Of a stretch of 64,000 bases of DNA, positions 1-8,325 are shown in pieces; the stretch's first letter is position 1; every line of letters begins with the position of its first letter. The stretch is from Tardiphaga sp052076105 (lineage in GTDB: Bacteria; Pseudomonadota; Alphaproteobacteria; Rhizobiales; Xanthobacteraceae): the NCBI RefSeq assembly GCF_052076105.1, contig NZ_CP197245.1, positions 5,518,001 through 5,582,000 on the forward strand, written 5' to 3'. A program made the translations under genes and the position numbers. The notes under the pieces were generated by a model. The model saw only the letters and a list, made by a program, of their open reading frames with translations, was not told the DNA's origin and did not search any database.

Positions 1-438
1 ACGCTGTCGCCGAAGCAGATGGTGACCTTCGTCGGCAAGGCCAATTGGGATTCGGCCTTCGATACGCTGATGGATGCGTTCAAGCAGATCACCACCGTGC
101 TCGACAAACAGGGCGTCAAGTCATCGGGCAATCCGATGATCGTCTATACGACCACCGACGACACTGGCTTCACCTTCCTCGCGGAAATCCCGGTCGATCA
201 GGAGGTGAAGAACCTGCCGAAGGCGATGAAGATGGGTCTGTCACCGGATGGCAAGGCGCTGAAGTTCGTTCATCGCGGCTCCTACGACAATATGGACAAC
301 ACCTATGAGGCGATCACCAATCACCTCGATGACAAGAAGTTGGAAGCGAAAGACACCTTCATCGAGGAATACATGACCGATCCCCTGAAGACGGCGGAAG
401 ACAAGCTCGTCATCAATGTCTATGTGCCGCTGAAGTAA
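1..438 (+). CDS. GyrI-like (AraC effector-binding type) domain protein, 5' partial
   Basis: The reading frame is open from the first base, so the N-terminus lies outside the window; the internal Met codon at 19 is probably not the start. The visible part (about 145 residues, ending NVYVPLK) looks like the small-molecule-binding fold of GyrI/AraC effector domains: alternating strands with the recognisable stretches FLAEIPVD, FVHRGSYDNM and FIEEYMTDP. Stand-alone versions in this bacterial group usually carry a signal peptide, which cannot be checked here. Ligand and role are unknown. The next gene starts 70 bp downstream on the same strand. Confidence 0.7.
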   Translation, partial: TLSPKQMVTFVGKANWDSAFDTLMDAFKQITTVLDKQGVKSSGNPMIVYTTTDDTGFTFLAEIPVDQEVKNLPKAMKMGLSPDGKALKFVHRGSYDNMDNTYEAITNHLDDKKLEAKDTFIEEYMTDPLKTAEDKLVINVYVPLK

Positions 439-508
439 TAGAAGCGAAGGCCAGCGATAAAGAAGCTCTGGTCATAAAGAAGCCTTGGACGGTCGCGAGA
501 GATCGGGC

Positions 509-1222
509 ATGAAAAATCATCTGACTCTGGCCGTTTTCGGCATTGCGCTCATCGCCACTCCTGCGCTTGCGCAGGTCAATCCACCGCCGATGATTTCCGT
601 CTCCGGCGAAGGCACCGTCTCGGTGCCGCCGGATCTCGCTGTCGTCGATGGCGGCGTGACAACCGACGCCAAGACGGCGCGCGAGGCCGCTGAGGCCAAC
701 AATGCGGCGATGGCCAAGGTGCTTGCGGCCCTGAAGAGCGCCGGCATTGCCGAGAAGGACATGCAGACATCGCGGCTGTCGCTGTTTCCGCAATATACGC
801 AGCAGACCCGTCCCAATCCCAATCCTGGCCCCAATGTCATCTCGGGCTATCGCGCCAGCAACCGCGTCACCATCCGCGTGCGCGACGTGACCAAGGTGGC
901 CGGCACCATCGACGCGCTGGTGGCTTCGGGTGCCAATGAGGTCGGCGGCATCAATTTCATGGTGACCAAGGCGTCGCAACTGCTCGACGATGCGCGCAGC
1001 GAAGCGGTTGCTGATGCGCGGCGCAAGGCGGAGATTTACGCCAAGGCGGCCGGCGTCAAGCTCGGCGCGCCGATCAGCATCTCCGAGGACTCCGGCAGCG
1101 CGCCGGCGCCGATGATGTTGCGCAAGATGGGCGCCGATGCGGCATCGGCTCCGGTGGCGCAAGGCGAGGAAGTGCTGCGCGTGAATGTCAGCGTGTCCTG
1201 GGAAATCAAGCCGGCGCAGTAA
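509..1222 (+). CDS. Exported SIMPL (DUF541) domain protein
   Basis: A 237-residue protein. The ATG at 509 is preferred over an in-frame TTG at 485 because it opens a normal Sec signal peptide (MKNHLTLAVFGIALIATPALA, cleavage before Q). The mature part begins with the typical SIMPL features PPMISVSGEGTVSVPPD, then a helix rich in Ala/Glu (KTAREAAEANNAAMAKVL) and a second repeat-like half ending in VNVSVSWEIK. Family members are periplasmic or outer-membrane associated and have been linked to oxidative or kinase signalling. No specific function can be read from the sequence. Confidence 0.85.
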   Translation: MKNHLTLAVFGIALIATPALAQVNPPPMISVSGEGTVSVPPDLAVVDGGVTTDAKTAREAAEANNAAMAKVLAALKSAGIAEKDMQTSRLSLFPQYTQQTRPNPNPGPNVISGYRASNRVTIRVRDVTKVAGTIDALVASGANEVGGINFMVTKASQLLDDARSEAVADARRKAEIYAKAAGVKLGAPISISEDSGSAPAPMMLRKMGADAASAPVAQGEEVLRVNVSVSWEIKPAQ

Positions 1223-1240
1223 CGCGCTGGACCATCAGTC

Positions 1241-1327
1241 GTCATTGCGAGGAGCGAAGCGACGCGGCAATCCAGGGGCCGCAAGCGAAGGCTGGATTGC
1301 TTCGTCGCAAGGGCTCCTCGCAATGAC
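1241..1327. repeat. Palindromic intergenic repeat (family A)
   Basis: The left end GTCATTGCGAGGAG and right end CTCCTCGCAATGAC are exact reverse complements, and the inner arms around CAATCCAG/CTGGATTG also pair. The whole 87 bp can fold into one long hairpin. It sits between two convergent genes, where such dispersed palindromes commonly lie in Bradyrhizobiaceae. It may also act as a bidirectional terminator. Only one copy of this family is in the window. Confidence 0.8.
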
Positions 1328-1350
1328 GGCTGAGAGGTGGGGGACCTCCG

Positions 1351-2415
1351 TTAGATCTCCACCACCTGTCCCGGCTTCAGCGCCATAAACTTCTCGCTGG
1401 GCAATTCCGCCGCGCTGCATGCGGCGGCCAATCCCTTCACCGGGCCGTCAATCGCCTCGTCGGTGAGCTGGAACGTCGAGTGATGACTGGCCAGCGCCTG
1501 CTGCGCGCCGCAATCCGCAAACGCCTTCACGGCGTCTTCCGGATTCATGTGCTGGTCTTTCATGAACCAGCGCGGCTCATAGGCGCCGATCGGCAGGATC
1601 GCGAGCCTGATAGCGCCATGGGCCTCGCGCACGCGACGGAAGTGCAGGCCGTCGCCATAGCCGCTGTCGCCGACGATGTAGATCTTGCCAGCTGGCGTCT
1701 CCAGCACGAAGCTCGCCCACAACGACTTGTTGCGATCGAACAGGCCGCGCGCCGTCCAGTGCCGCGTCGGGACAAGCGTCACGGCGAGGCCGCCGCCAAG
1801 CTCGACGCGATCTGTCCAGTCATAGGCCTCGGCCTTGATCGTGCTGTCGGCGCTTTTCATGGTGGCGTCATTGCCGAGCGGCGTGATCACGCGCGGTGCA
1901 AATTTGGCTGACAGCTTCGACAGGGTCGGAAGATCGAGATGGTCGTAATGACCGTGCGACACCAGCACGACGTCGATCTTGGGCAGTTTGTCGAAGGCGA
2001 TGCCCGGCGCGTTGTGACGCTTCGGCCCGGCAAATGACAATGGCGATACGCGATCGGACCACACCGGATCGAACAGGATATTGATCTCGGCGGTCTGGAT
2101 CAGCCAGCTGGCGTGACCGACGTAACAAAACCGAACGCCCGTGCCCTCGACCCTGGCCGGCGGCGTGTCGGCAAATTCGTTCTCGACCCAGTCGGGCCAG
2201 ACCTCCCGGGTGCGGCCGCCGCCGAATTGCCAGCGCAGCACTTCACCAAGCGACCTGGGCGGCACTCCATCGGGATCGAAGAAGATCTTGCCGTCGAAGT
2301 GATCGGAGACGGGGCCGTCATAATTGGTCATGCGGGAAGCCCAGATGGCCGATAGCCCCACTGTGGCTGCGAGGCCACCGATGGATGCGAGAAGCTTGCG
2401 GCGGGTGATGGTCAT
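1351..2415 (-). CDS. Tat-exported metallo-beta-lactamase-fold hydrolase (NAPE-PLD/UlaG-like)
   Basis: A 354-residue protein. I take the ATG at 2415 because it gives a twin-arginine signal (TRRKLLASIGG, residues 4-14) and a hydrophobic stretch to about residue 27; an upstream in-frame ATG at 2457 would bury it. The metal-binding motif HGHYDH is at residues 154-159, with further ligands expected in IVGDSGYGDG and ASHHSTF. The N-terminal block FCYVGHASWLIQ and the overall length match the NAPE-PLD-like/RomA branch of the fold, whose bacterial substrates are mostly unknown. Periplasmic location is inferred from the Tat signal. Confidence 0.8.
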   Translation of the reverse strand: MTITRRKLLASIGGLAATVGLSAIWASRMTNYDGPVSDHFDGKIFFDPDGVPPRSLGEVLRWQFGGGRTREVWPDWVENEFADTPPARVEGTGVRFCYVGHASWLIQTAEINILFDPVWSDRVSPLSFAGPKRHNAPGIAFDKLPKIDVVLVSHGHYDHLDLPTLSKLSAKFAPRVITPLGNDATMKSADSTIKAEAYDWTDRVELGGGLAVTLVPTRHWTARGLFDRNKSLWASFVLETPAGKIYIVGDSGYGDGLHFRRVREAHGAIRLAILPIGAYEPRWFMKDQHMNPEDAVKAFADCGAQQALASHHSTFQLTDEAIDGPVKGLAAACSAAELPSEKFMALKPGQVVEI

Positions 2416-2582
2416 GATGTGAGGCGCCGAAAAAGGGGAACCCAGGTGAGCGATCACTCACATCTAGGCCAGCTCACGCGGAAATCCAATTGCCAATTAT
2501 CAATTTAATCGCCCTTGGCCGAAAATATCCTTTATCTTGAACAAGTTGCCGTTTTGGATGGTGACGCCGCGGGTGTATTTCC

Positions 2583-2610
2583 TTGACTCGCCGGGCCCCG
2601 GCGCTGTAAA
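2583..2610 (+). promoter_or_regulatory. Candidate sigma-70-type promoter for ffh
   Basis: TTGACT at 2583-2588, 16 bp, then TGTAAA at 2605-2610, in the 345-bp gap between the divergent hydrolase gene and ffh. The match is modest, especially the -10 box. Nothing else recognisable lies in this gap. Confidence 0.35.
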
Positions 2611-2760
2611 TCCCCGCCAATTCTCGAAAAGTCCTCTTTTCGATCCGCCGACCGGTCCTGGAGACCGGAGGTCAACGCCCGACAGCGCGATGCGCCCTCG
2701 GGCGCAAAAGTGTTTGGTTCATCGCCATCTCCTTGGGATGGCATTCGGAAGCGGTACGCG

Positions 2761-4278
2761 ATGTTCGACAATCTGTCGGAACGACTTGGCGGAATTCTCG
2801 ACCGGCTCACCGGGCGCGGCGCGCTGTCGGAGGCTGACGTCGATGCCGCGATGCGCGAAGTACGCCGCGCACTGCTCGAGGCTGACGTCTCGCTCGACGT
2901 CGTGCGCAGCTTCACGGACCGCGTGCGCGAACAGGCGATCGGCGCCACCGTCGTCAAGTCGGTCACGCCCGGCCAGATGGTCGTCAAGATCGTCCATGAC
3001 GAACTCGTCGCCACCCTCGGCGCCGACGGCGAAGGCGGCATCGATCTTCAGGCCGTCCCGCCCGTCGCCATCATGATGGTCGGTCTGCAGGGTTCGGGTA
3101 AGACCACCACCACTGCGAAACTCGCACGCCGTCTCACCCAGCGCGACAAGCGCAAGGTGCTGATGGCCTCGCTCGACGTCTATCGTCCGGCTGCCATGGA
3201 GCAGCTCGCGGTGCTCGGCCGCGATCTCGACATTCAGACGCTGCCGATCGTCGCCGGCCAGAAGCCCGCCGAGATCGCCAAGCGCGCGCTGTCTGCCGCG
3301 AAGCTCGGCGGTTACGACGTCGTGCTGCTCGACACCGCCGGCCGTACGACGCTCGACGAAGAGATGATGTCGGAAGCGATCGAGATCAAAGCCGTCGCCA
3401 ATCCGCATGAAGTGCTGCTGGTCGCGGACTCGCTGACCGGTCAGGACGCGGTCAATCTCGCGCGCTCCTTCAATGAACGCGTCGGCCTCACTGGCATCGC
3501 GCTGACGCGCGTGGACGGCGATGGCCGCGGTGGCGCCGCATTGTCGATGCGTGCCGTCACCGGCAAGCCGATCAAGCTGATCGGTACCGGTGAAAAGACC
3601 GATGCGCTGGAAGACTTTCATCCGAGCCGTATCGCCGGCCGCATTCTCGGCATGGGCGACGTCGTCTCGCTGGTCGAGCGCGCTGCTGCGAACATTGACG
3701 CCGAGAAAGCTGCGCGTACCGCCGAGCGCATGCGCAAGGGTCAGTTCGATCTCACCGACATGCGTGAGCAGCTGATCCAGATGACCAATATGGGCGGTCT
3801 CTCCGGCCTGATGGGCATGATGCCCGGCATCGCCAAGATGAAGAACCAGATCGCCTCCGCCGGTCTCGATGACCGCGTGGTGAAGCGCCAGATCGCGGTC
3901 ATCGACTCCATGACTCGTCAGGAGCGCAAGAATCCCGACATCCTCAAGGCCAGCCGCAAGAAGCGTATTGCTGCCGGCGCCGGCCTCAAGGTCGAGGAAG
4001 TCAACAAGGTGCTGAAGATGCACCGGAACATGGCCGACATGATGAAGGCCATGGGCTCCGGCAAGCGCGGCCCGATGGCGGGCATCGCGCAGGCCATGGG
4101 TTTCGGTGGCGGCGGCATGCCGTCGCCCGAACAGATGAAGGCGATGGCCGAGAAGATGCCGGGCGGACTGCCGCAGGGCATGCCGTCATTGCCGAAAGAT
4201 TTCCCGGGCCTGTCGGGCCTGGGCAAACCGACGCTGCCGGGACTCGGCGGCTTTCCCGGTCTCGGGAAAAAGAAATAA
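2761..4278 (+). CDS. ffh: Signal recognition particle protein Ffh
   Basis: A 505-residue GTPase that binds 4.5S RNA and the signal sequences of nascent membrane proteins and delivers ribosomes to FtsY. The start at 2761 (MFDNLSERLGGILDRL) is the family N-terminus. Helical N domain 1-95; G domain with P-loop GLQGSGKTTTTAK from about 108, DTAGRTTLDEEM and the TRVDGDGRGG motif; M domain from about 325. The C-tail is very rich in Met and Gly (GMPSPEQMKAMAEKMPGG and after), as expected for the signal-binding groove. It is the first gene of the conserved ffh-rpsP-rimM cluster, 49 bp before rpsP. Confidence 0.97.
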   Translation: MFDNLSERLGGILDRLTGRGALSEADVDAAMREVRRALLEADVSLDVVRSFTDRVREQAIGATVVKSVTPGQMVVKIVHDELVATLGADGEGGIDLQAVPPVAIMMVGLQGSGKTTTTAKLARRLTQRDKRKVLMASLDVYRPAAMEQLAVLGRDLDIQTLPIVAGQKPAEIAKRALSAAKLGGYDVVLLDTAGRTTLDEEMMSEAIEIKAVANPHEVLLVADSLTGQDAVNLARSFNERVGLTGIALTRVDGDGRGGAALSMRAVTGKPIKLIGTGEKTDALEDFHPSRIAGRILGMGDVVSLVERAAANIDAEKAARTAERMRKGQFDLTDMREQLIQMTNMGGLSGLMGMMPGIAKMKNQIASAGLDDRVVKRQIAVIDSMTRQERKNPDILKASRKKRIAAGAGLKVEEVNKVLKMHRNMADMMKAMGSGKRGPMAGIAQAMGFGGGGMPSPEQMKAMAEKMPGGLPQGMPSLPKDFPGLSGLGKPTLPGLGGFPGLGKKK

Positions 4279-4327
4279 CGCGATCAAATTCACTCACATT
4301 CAAATCGAACACACTTAGGAGAATCCC

Positions 4328-4651
4328 ATGTCCGTCGTTATCCGCCTCGCTCGCGCAGGCACCAAGAAGCGCCCCGTCTATCACGTCGTCGTTGCCGACT
4401 CGCGCTTCCCCCGCGATGGCCGCTTCATCGAGCGTCTCGGCTACTTCAACCCGCTGCTCGCCAAGGACAACGAGCTGCGCCTGAAGCTCGACCTCGAAAA
4501 GACCAAGGCCTGGATCGCCAAGGGCGCGCAGCCGTCGGATCGCGTGGCTCGCTTCCTCGATGCCGCCGGCGTCAAGAAGCGCGAAGCCCGCAACAACCCC
4601 GAGAAGGCCGTGCCGCGCAAGGAGCGCAAGGCTGCTGAAGCCGGCAAGTAA
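4328..4651 (+). CDS. rpsP: 30S ribosomal protein S16
   Basis: A 107-residue ribosomal protein of the small-subunit body. The family N-terminus SVVIRLARAGTKKRPVYHVVVADSR is intact, followed by RDGRFIERLGYFNPL. A basic Lys/Arg/Ala tail after residue 85 is longer than in E. coli, as is usual in Rhizobiales. A clear AGGAGA ribosome site precedes the ATG. It lies between ffh and rimM, with only 6 bp to rimM. Confidence 0.97.
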   Translation: MSVVIRLARAGTKKRPVYHVVVADSRFPRDGRFIERLGYFNPLLAKDNELRLKLDLEKTKAWIAKGAQPSDRVARFLDAAGVKKREARNNPEKAVPRKERKAAEAGK

Positions 4652-4657
4652 GGTCGC

Positions 4658-5182
4658 ATGACCACCGCGCAAATCTGCGTCGCGCGCATCGGCGCGCCGC
4701 ATGGTGTGCGCGGTCAGGTGCGGCTGTGGACCTTCACCGAAGATCCATTCGCCGTGCTCGACTACGGCCCGCTTGCCACCAAGGACGGCAAGCGGAGTTT
4801 CGAGGTTGATAATGTGCGCGAGGCCAAGGGCCATCTGGTCGCGACGCTGAAGGGCGTCGCCACCCGTGAAGACGCCGAGCGCCTCAATGGCGTCGAGCTC
4901 TATGTGGCGCGCGATGCGCTTCCCGATACCGAAGACGATGAATATTACCACGCCGATCTGATCGGTCTCGCTGCGGTCAATGCCGCGGGCGATGCGATCG
5001 GCCGTGTCGTCGCGATCCATAATTTCGGCGCCGGCGACATCATCGAGATCGCGCCACAAGAAGGCGCGACCCTGCTGTTGCCCTTCACCAATGCGGTGGT
5101 GCCGACGGTCGATCTCGCGGCCGGCCGTGTCGTGATCGAATTGCCCGGTGAGATCATCGGCGATGATCCCACCGCGGCATAA
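4658..5182 (+). CDS. rimM: 16S rRNA processing protein RimM
   Basis: A 174-residue assembly factor for the head of the 30S subunit that binds S19. N-terminal RimM domain with the signature GAPHGVRGQVRLWTFTEDP (residues 11-29), then a PRC-barrel domain with DDEYYHADLIGL and LLLPFTNAVVP. It follows rpsP by 6 bp and is certainly co-transcribed with it. In most relatives trmD follows directly; here 3 bp after the stop comes the end of an opposing gene (qorB). Confidence 0.96.
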   Translation: MTTAQICVARIGAPHGVRGQVRLWTFTEDPFAVLDYGPLATKDGKRSFEVDNVREAKGHLVATLKGVATREDAERLNGVELYVARDALPDTEDDEYYHADLIGLAAVNAAGDAIGRVVAIHNFGAGDIIEIAPQEGATLLLPFTNAVVPTVDLAAGRVVIELPGEIIGDDPTAA

Positions 5183-5185
5183 GGC

Positions 5186-6052
<867 letters not shown>

Positions 6053-6067
6053 GGTGGGATCCTATAT

Positions 6068-6170
6068 GGTCTCTGATTGACAGTAGGTCTTGAATAGAGA
6101 CCGAAGACCATTTCCGTAAGGAGGCAGGTTTTTCTCGCCAGGTTACCTCGGAGTTACCTGGAAGTGACCT
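6068..6170. promoter_or_regulatory. qorB/hxlR control region: inverted repeats and three 11-bp-spaced direct repeats
   Basis: Between the divergent genes lie interleaved inverted repeats GGTCTCT (6068-6074)/AGAGACC (6096-6102) and GGTCTT (6086-6091)/AAGACC (6104-6109). They are followed by GTTACCT at 6142, GTTACCT at 6153 and GTGACCT at 6164, exactly one helical turn apart. HxlR-family repressors bind such sites between divergent promoters, so this is the likely operator. Which element is bound is not known. Confidence 0.55.
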
Positions 6171-6195
6171 GTTCCCGATCTGAAGGAGCTTCCCG

Positions 6196-6618
6196 ATGCC
6201 AAATGATGCGTCTTTGGCCACCCGCTTCGACGAATGGCAGGCACAAGGCTTCGATGCCGAAGCTTGCCCGGTCCGCAATGTGCTGGATCGCATTGGCGAC
6301 AAATGGACGTCGTTGCTGCTAGTCGCTCTCGCAGCCAAGCCGCGCCGTTTCAGCGAGCTGCATCGCGCCGTGCCGGATATTTCCAAGCGGATGCTCACCC
6401 AGTCCCTGCGCGATCTGCAGCGCGACGGGCTGATCACCCGTCACGTATTTCCGACCAAGCCGCCCTCGGTCGAATATCGGTTATCACCGCTCGGCCAGTC
6501 CGCGATGGCTCCACTGGCGAACCTGATTGATTGGGCTGAGCGCAGCTTTGCCGAGATCAAGGCCTCCCGTGCCGCCTTCGATGCAGGTGACACCAGCGAA
6601 CAGATGTCGGCGGCCTGA
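6196..6618 (+). CDS. HxlR/QorR-type winged-helix regulator
   Basis: A 140-residue HxlR-family DNA-binding protein. The core is CPVRNVLDRIGDKWTSLLL, then the winged helix RFSELHRAVPDISKRMLTQSL and the wing VFPTKPPSVEYRLSPLG. Cys24 in ACPVRNVL is the conserved N-terminal cysteine that in YodB, HypR and QorR senses quinones, aldehydes or disulfide stress, so redox or electrophile control of the divergent qorB is likely. AAGGAG at 6183-6188 fixes the start. It ends 51 bp before trmD, so read-through into trmD is possible. Confidence 0.88.
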   Translation: MPNDASLATRFDEWQAQGFDAEACPVRNVLDRIGDKWTSLLLVALAAKPRRFSELHRAVPDISKRMLTQSLRDLQRDGLITRHVFPTKPPSVEYRLSPLGQSAMAPLANLIDWAERSFAEIKASRAAFDAGDTSEQMSAA

Positions 6619-6669
6619 GCCGATATTGCCGGGGTTTGACGCTTTGCTCCGGACGCGCGATGGAGTGAC

Positions 6670-7428
6670 ATGACTTCCGATCTTTCATCCGCCCCATGGC
6701 GCGCGACGGTGCTGACGCTGTTTCCCGAGATGTTTCCGGGGCCGCTCGGCATCAGCCTCGCAGGCAAGGCGCTGGCGTCTGGCCTGTGGGAGCTGGAGGC
6801 GCGCGATATCCGCGCTTCGGCTACCGACAAGCATCGCAGTGTCGATGACACGCCGGCGGGCGGCGGTCCGGGCATGGTGCTGCGGGCGGACGTGCTGGCG
6901 GCGGCGATCGATGCGGTCGATGCCGGGGACCGCCCGCGACTGGTCATGAGCCCGCGCGGTCGGCCATTGACCCAGGCCCGGGTGGCGGAACTCGCTGCAG
7001 GGGCCGGGCCGCTGATCGTCTGTGGCCGCTTTGAGGGTATCGACCAGCGCGTCATCGATGCCCGAAGGCTCGAGGAAGTCTCGATCGGGGACTACGTGCT
7101 GTCCGGCGGCGAAATCGCCGCCATGACGCTGATTGACGCCTGTGTGCGGCTTTTGCCGGGGGTCATGGGCAAGCTGGCGTCTGGAACCGACGAAAGTTTT
7201 TCCGACGGATTACTGGAGTACCCGCAATATACCCGTCCGCAGGTCTTCGAGGGGCGCGAAATCCCTGATGTGTTGATTTCAGGAGACCACGCCAGGGTTG
7301 CCAAATGGCGGCTGGCCGAGGCCGAAGCCCTGACCGCGGCACGGCGGCCCGAGTTATGGGCGGCCCGTCCGAAAGTGCCAGAATCGGGCAAAAAGCGAAA
7401 ACCGCCAAAAATCACGACGGGTGAGTGA
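6670..7428 (+). CDS. trmD: tRNA (guanine37-N1)-methyltransferase TrmD
   Basis: A 252-residue SPOUT methyltransferase that makes m1G37 in tRNA and prevents +1 frameshifting. Family motifs are complete: LTLFPEMFPGPLGISLAGKAL at the start, DDTPAGGGPGMVLRAD, MSPRGRPLTQ, CGRFEGIDQRVID and IGDYVLSGGE forming the trefoil knot, then the C-terminal domain with LEYPQYTRPQVFEG. The C-tail is basic. In most relatives it directly follows rimM; here 1.49 kb of qorB and its regulator intervene. Confidence 0.97.
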   Translation: MTSDLSSAPWRATVLTLFPEMFPGPLGISLAGKALASGLWELEARDIRASATDKHRSVDDTPAGGGPGMVLRADVLAAAIDAVDAGDRPRLVMSPRGRPLTQARVAELAAGAGPLIVCGRFEGIDQRVIDARRLEEVSIGDYVLSGGEIAAMTLIDACVRLLPGVMGKLASGTDESFSDGLLEYPQYTRPQVFEGREIPDVLISGDHARVAKWRLAEAEALTAARRPELWAARPKVPESGKKRKPPKITTGE

Positions 7429-7549
7429 CACAGACGGGTGACAACGGCTTCGCTTTCCTGTAGAGCAGCGCCAAATCCGTGCAATGGCAGGGTAAGAGTT
7501 TCGAGCGCAGCCCGCGCAATGTCTGGGCGCGCCGCCGATGGAGATTTCG

Positions 7550-7948
7550 ATGAACCTAATTCAGACGCTTGAAAAAGAGCAGTTCGACCGCCTTTCCGCC
7601 ACCAAGTCGATCCCGGAATTCGGTCCCGGCGACACCCTCATCGTCAACGTGAAGGTTGTCGAAGGCGAGCGCTCCCGCGTGCAGGCCTATGAAGGCGTCT
7701 GCATCGGCCGCAACGGCGGTGGCATCAATGAGAGCTTCACCGTTCGCAAGATCTCCTACGGCGAGGGTGTCGAGCGCGTGTTCCCGCTGCTCTCCCCGAT
7801 GATCGACTCGATCAAGGTCGTGCGTCGCGGCAAGGTGCGTCGCGCCAAGCTGTATTACCTGCGCGATCTGCGCGGCAAGTCGGCCCGTATCGTCGAGAAG
7901 AAGACCGATCGTCCGGCGAAGGTCGCAGCTGCGGCCGCTGCCAAGTAA
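7550..7948 (+). CDS. rplS: 50S ribosomal protein L19
   Basis: A 132-residue large-subunit protein at the 30S-50S interface. I choose the ATG at 7550 (MNLIQTLEKEQ) rather than 7538, because the upstream ATG overlaps the GGAGA ribosome site serving 7550 and relatives begin with MN. Motifs: FGPGDTLIVNVKVVEGERSR, GVCIGRNGGGINESFTVRK, GEGVERVFPLLSP and YYLRDLRGKSARI. The Ala/Lys tail is typical of the group. It follows trmD by 121 bp and is closed by a strong terminator. Confidence 0.97.
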   Translation: MNLIQTLEKEQFDRLSATKSIPEFGPGDTLIVNVKVVEGERSRVQAYEGVCIGRNGGGINESFTVRKISYGEGVERVFPLLSPMIDSIKVVRRGKVRRAKLYYLRDLRGKSARIVEKKTDRPAKVAAAAAAK

Positions 7949-7976
7949 TTTCCGCACCATTGAATTGTGCGAGACG

Positions 7977-8005
7977 AAAAGCGCGGCGCAAGCCGCGCTT
8001 TTTTG
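7977..8005 (+). terminator. Rho-independent terminator after rplS
   Basis: Perfect stem AAAAGCGCGGC (7977-7987) / GCCGCGCTTTT (7992-8002) with a 4-nt loop and a run of six T. Confidence 0.92.
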
Positions 8006-8034
8006 TTGGGCGGATGCCGCATGCCTCTGTCGCA

Positions 8035-8202
8035 TTGGCGTTGCGTTCCCCGAATGCTATATGACTGGAATGTTTCTAGACCTGCACCAGCACGCTTTGC
8101 GCATCGTCATCGACGATCACAGCCGGCTGCCCGGTCGCTTCTTCGGTCGCTTCACGACCTCCATCGTGGGCGCGCTTAGAAGCGCGTGAGCAATCTCACG
8201 CG
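8035..8202 (+). promoter_or_regulatory. Candidate leuC promoter and structured leader with small ORF
   Basis: The 377-bp gap between rplS and leuC holds TTGGCG (8035-8040), 17 bp, TATATG (8058-8063). A short frame follows (ATG at 8061 or 8070, stop at 8187-8189) with five Leu codons, including CTA and TTG. Two hairpins share the bases 8183-8186 and so exclude each other: 8171-8176/8181-8186 and 8183-8190/8195-8202; the second covers the small frame's stop codon. This resembles a leader-peptide control region, but no T-run follows, so termination is not obvious. Confidence 0.35.
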
Positions 8203-8280
8203 TTAAGCCTTCCGTTCTTCAGTTGCGTGCCCTGCGCCGCCAGCGCGGCAAATCTCCCGGCAGCCGCAACAGGTTCGAAA

Positions 8281-8313
8281 TTTCCAGGAAGTTTCCAAGA
8301 AATTTCCAAGTCA
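8281..8313. repeat. Three 11-bp direct repeats just upstream of leuC
   Basis: TTTCCA begins at 8281, 8292 and 8303, and the units TTTCCAGGAAG, TTTCCAAGAAA and TTTCCAAGTCA are nearly alike. They end 12 bp before the leuC ATG, where no good Shine-Dalgarno site is visible. Confidence 0.7.
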
Positions 8314-8325
8314 GGCCCAAGCAAA

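Noticed and set aside
6142..6170. Short tandem repeats considered as CRISPR
   Set aside because: Units of 7 bp at 11-bp spacing, three copies only, no spacers of CRISPR size and no cas genes.
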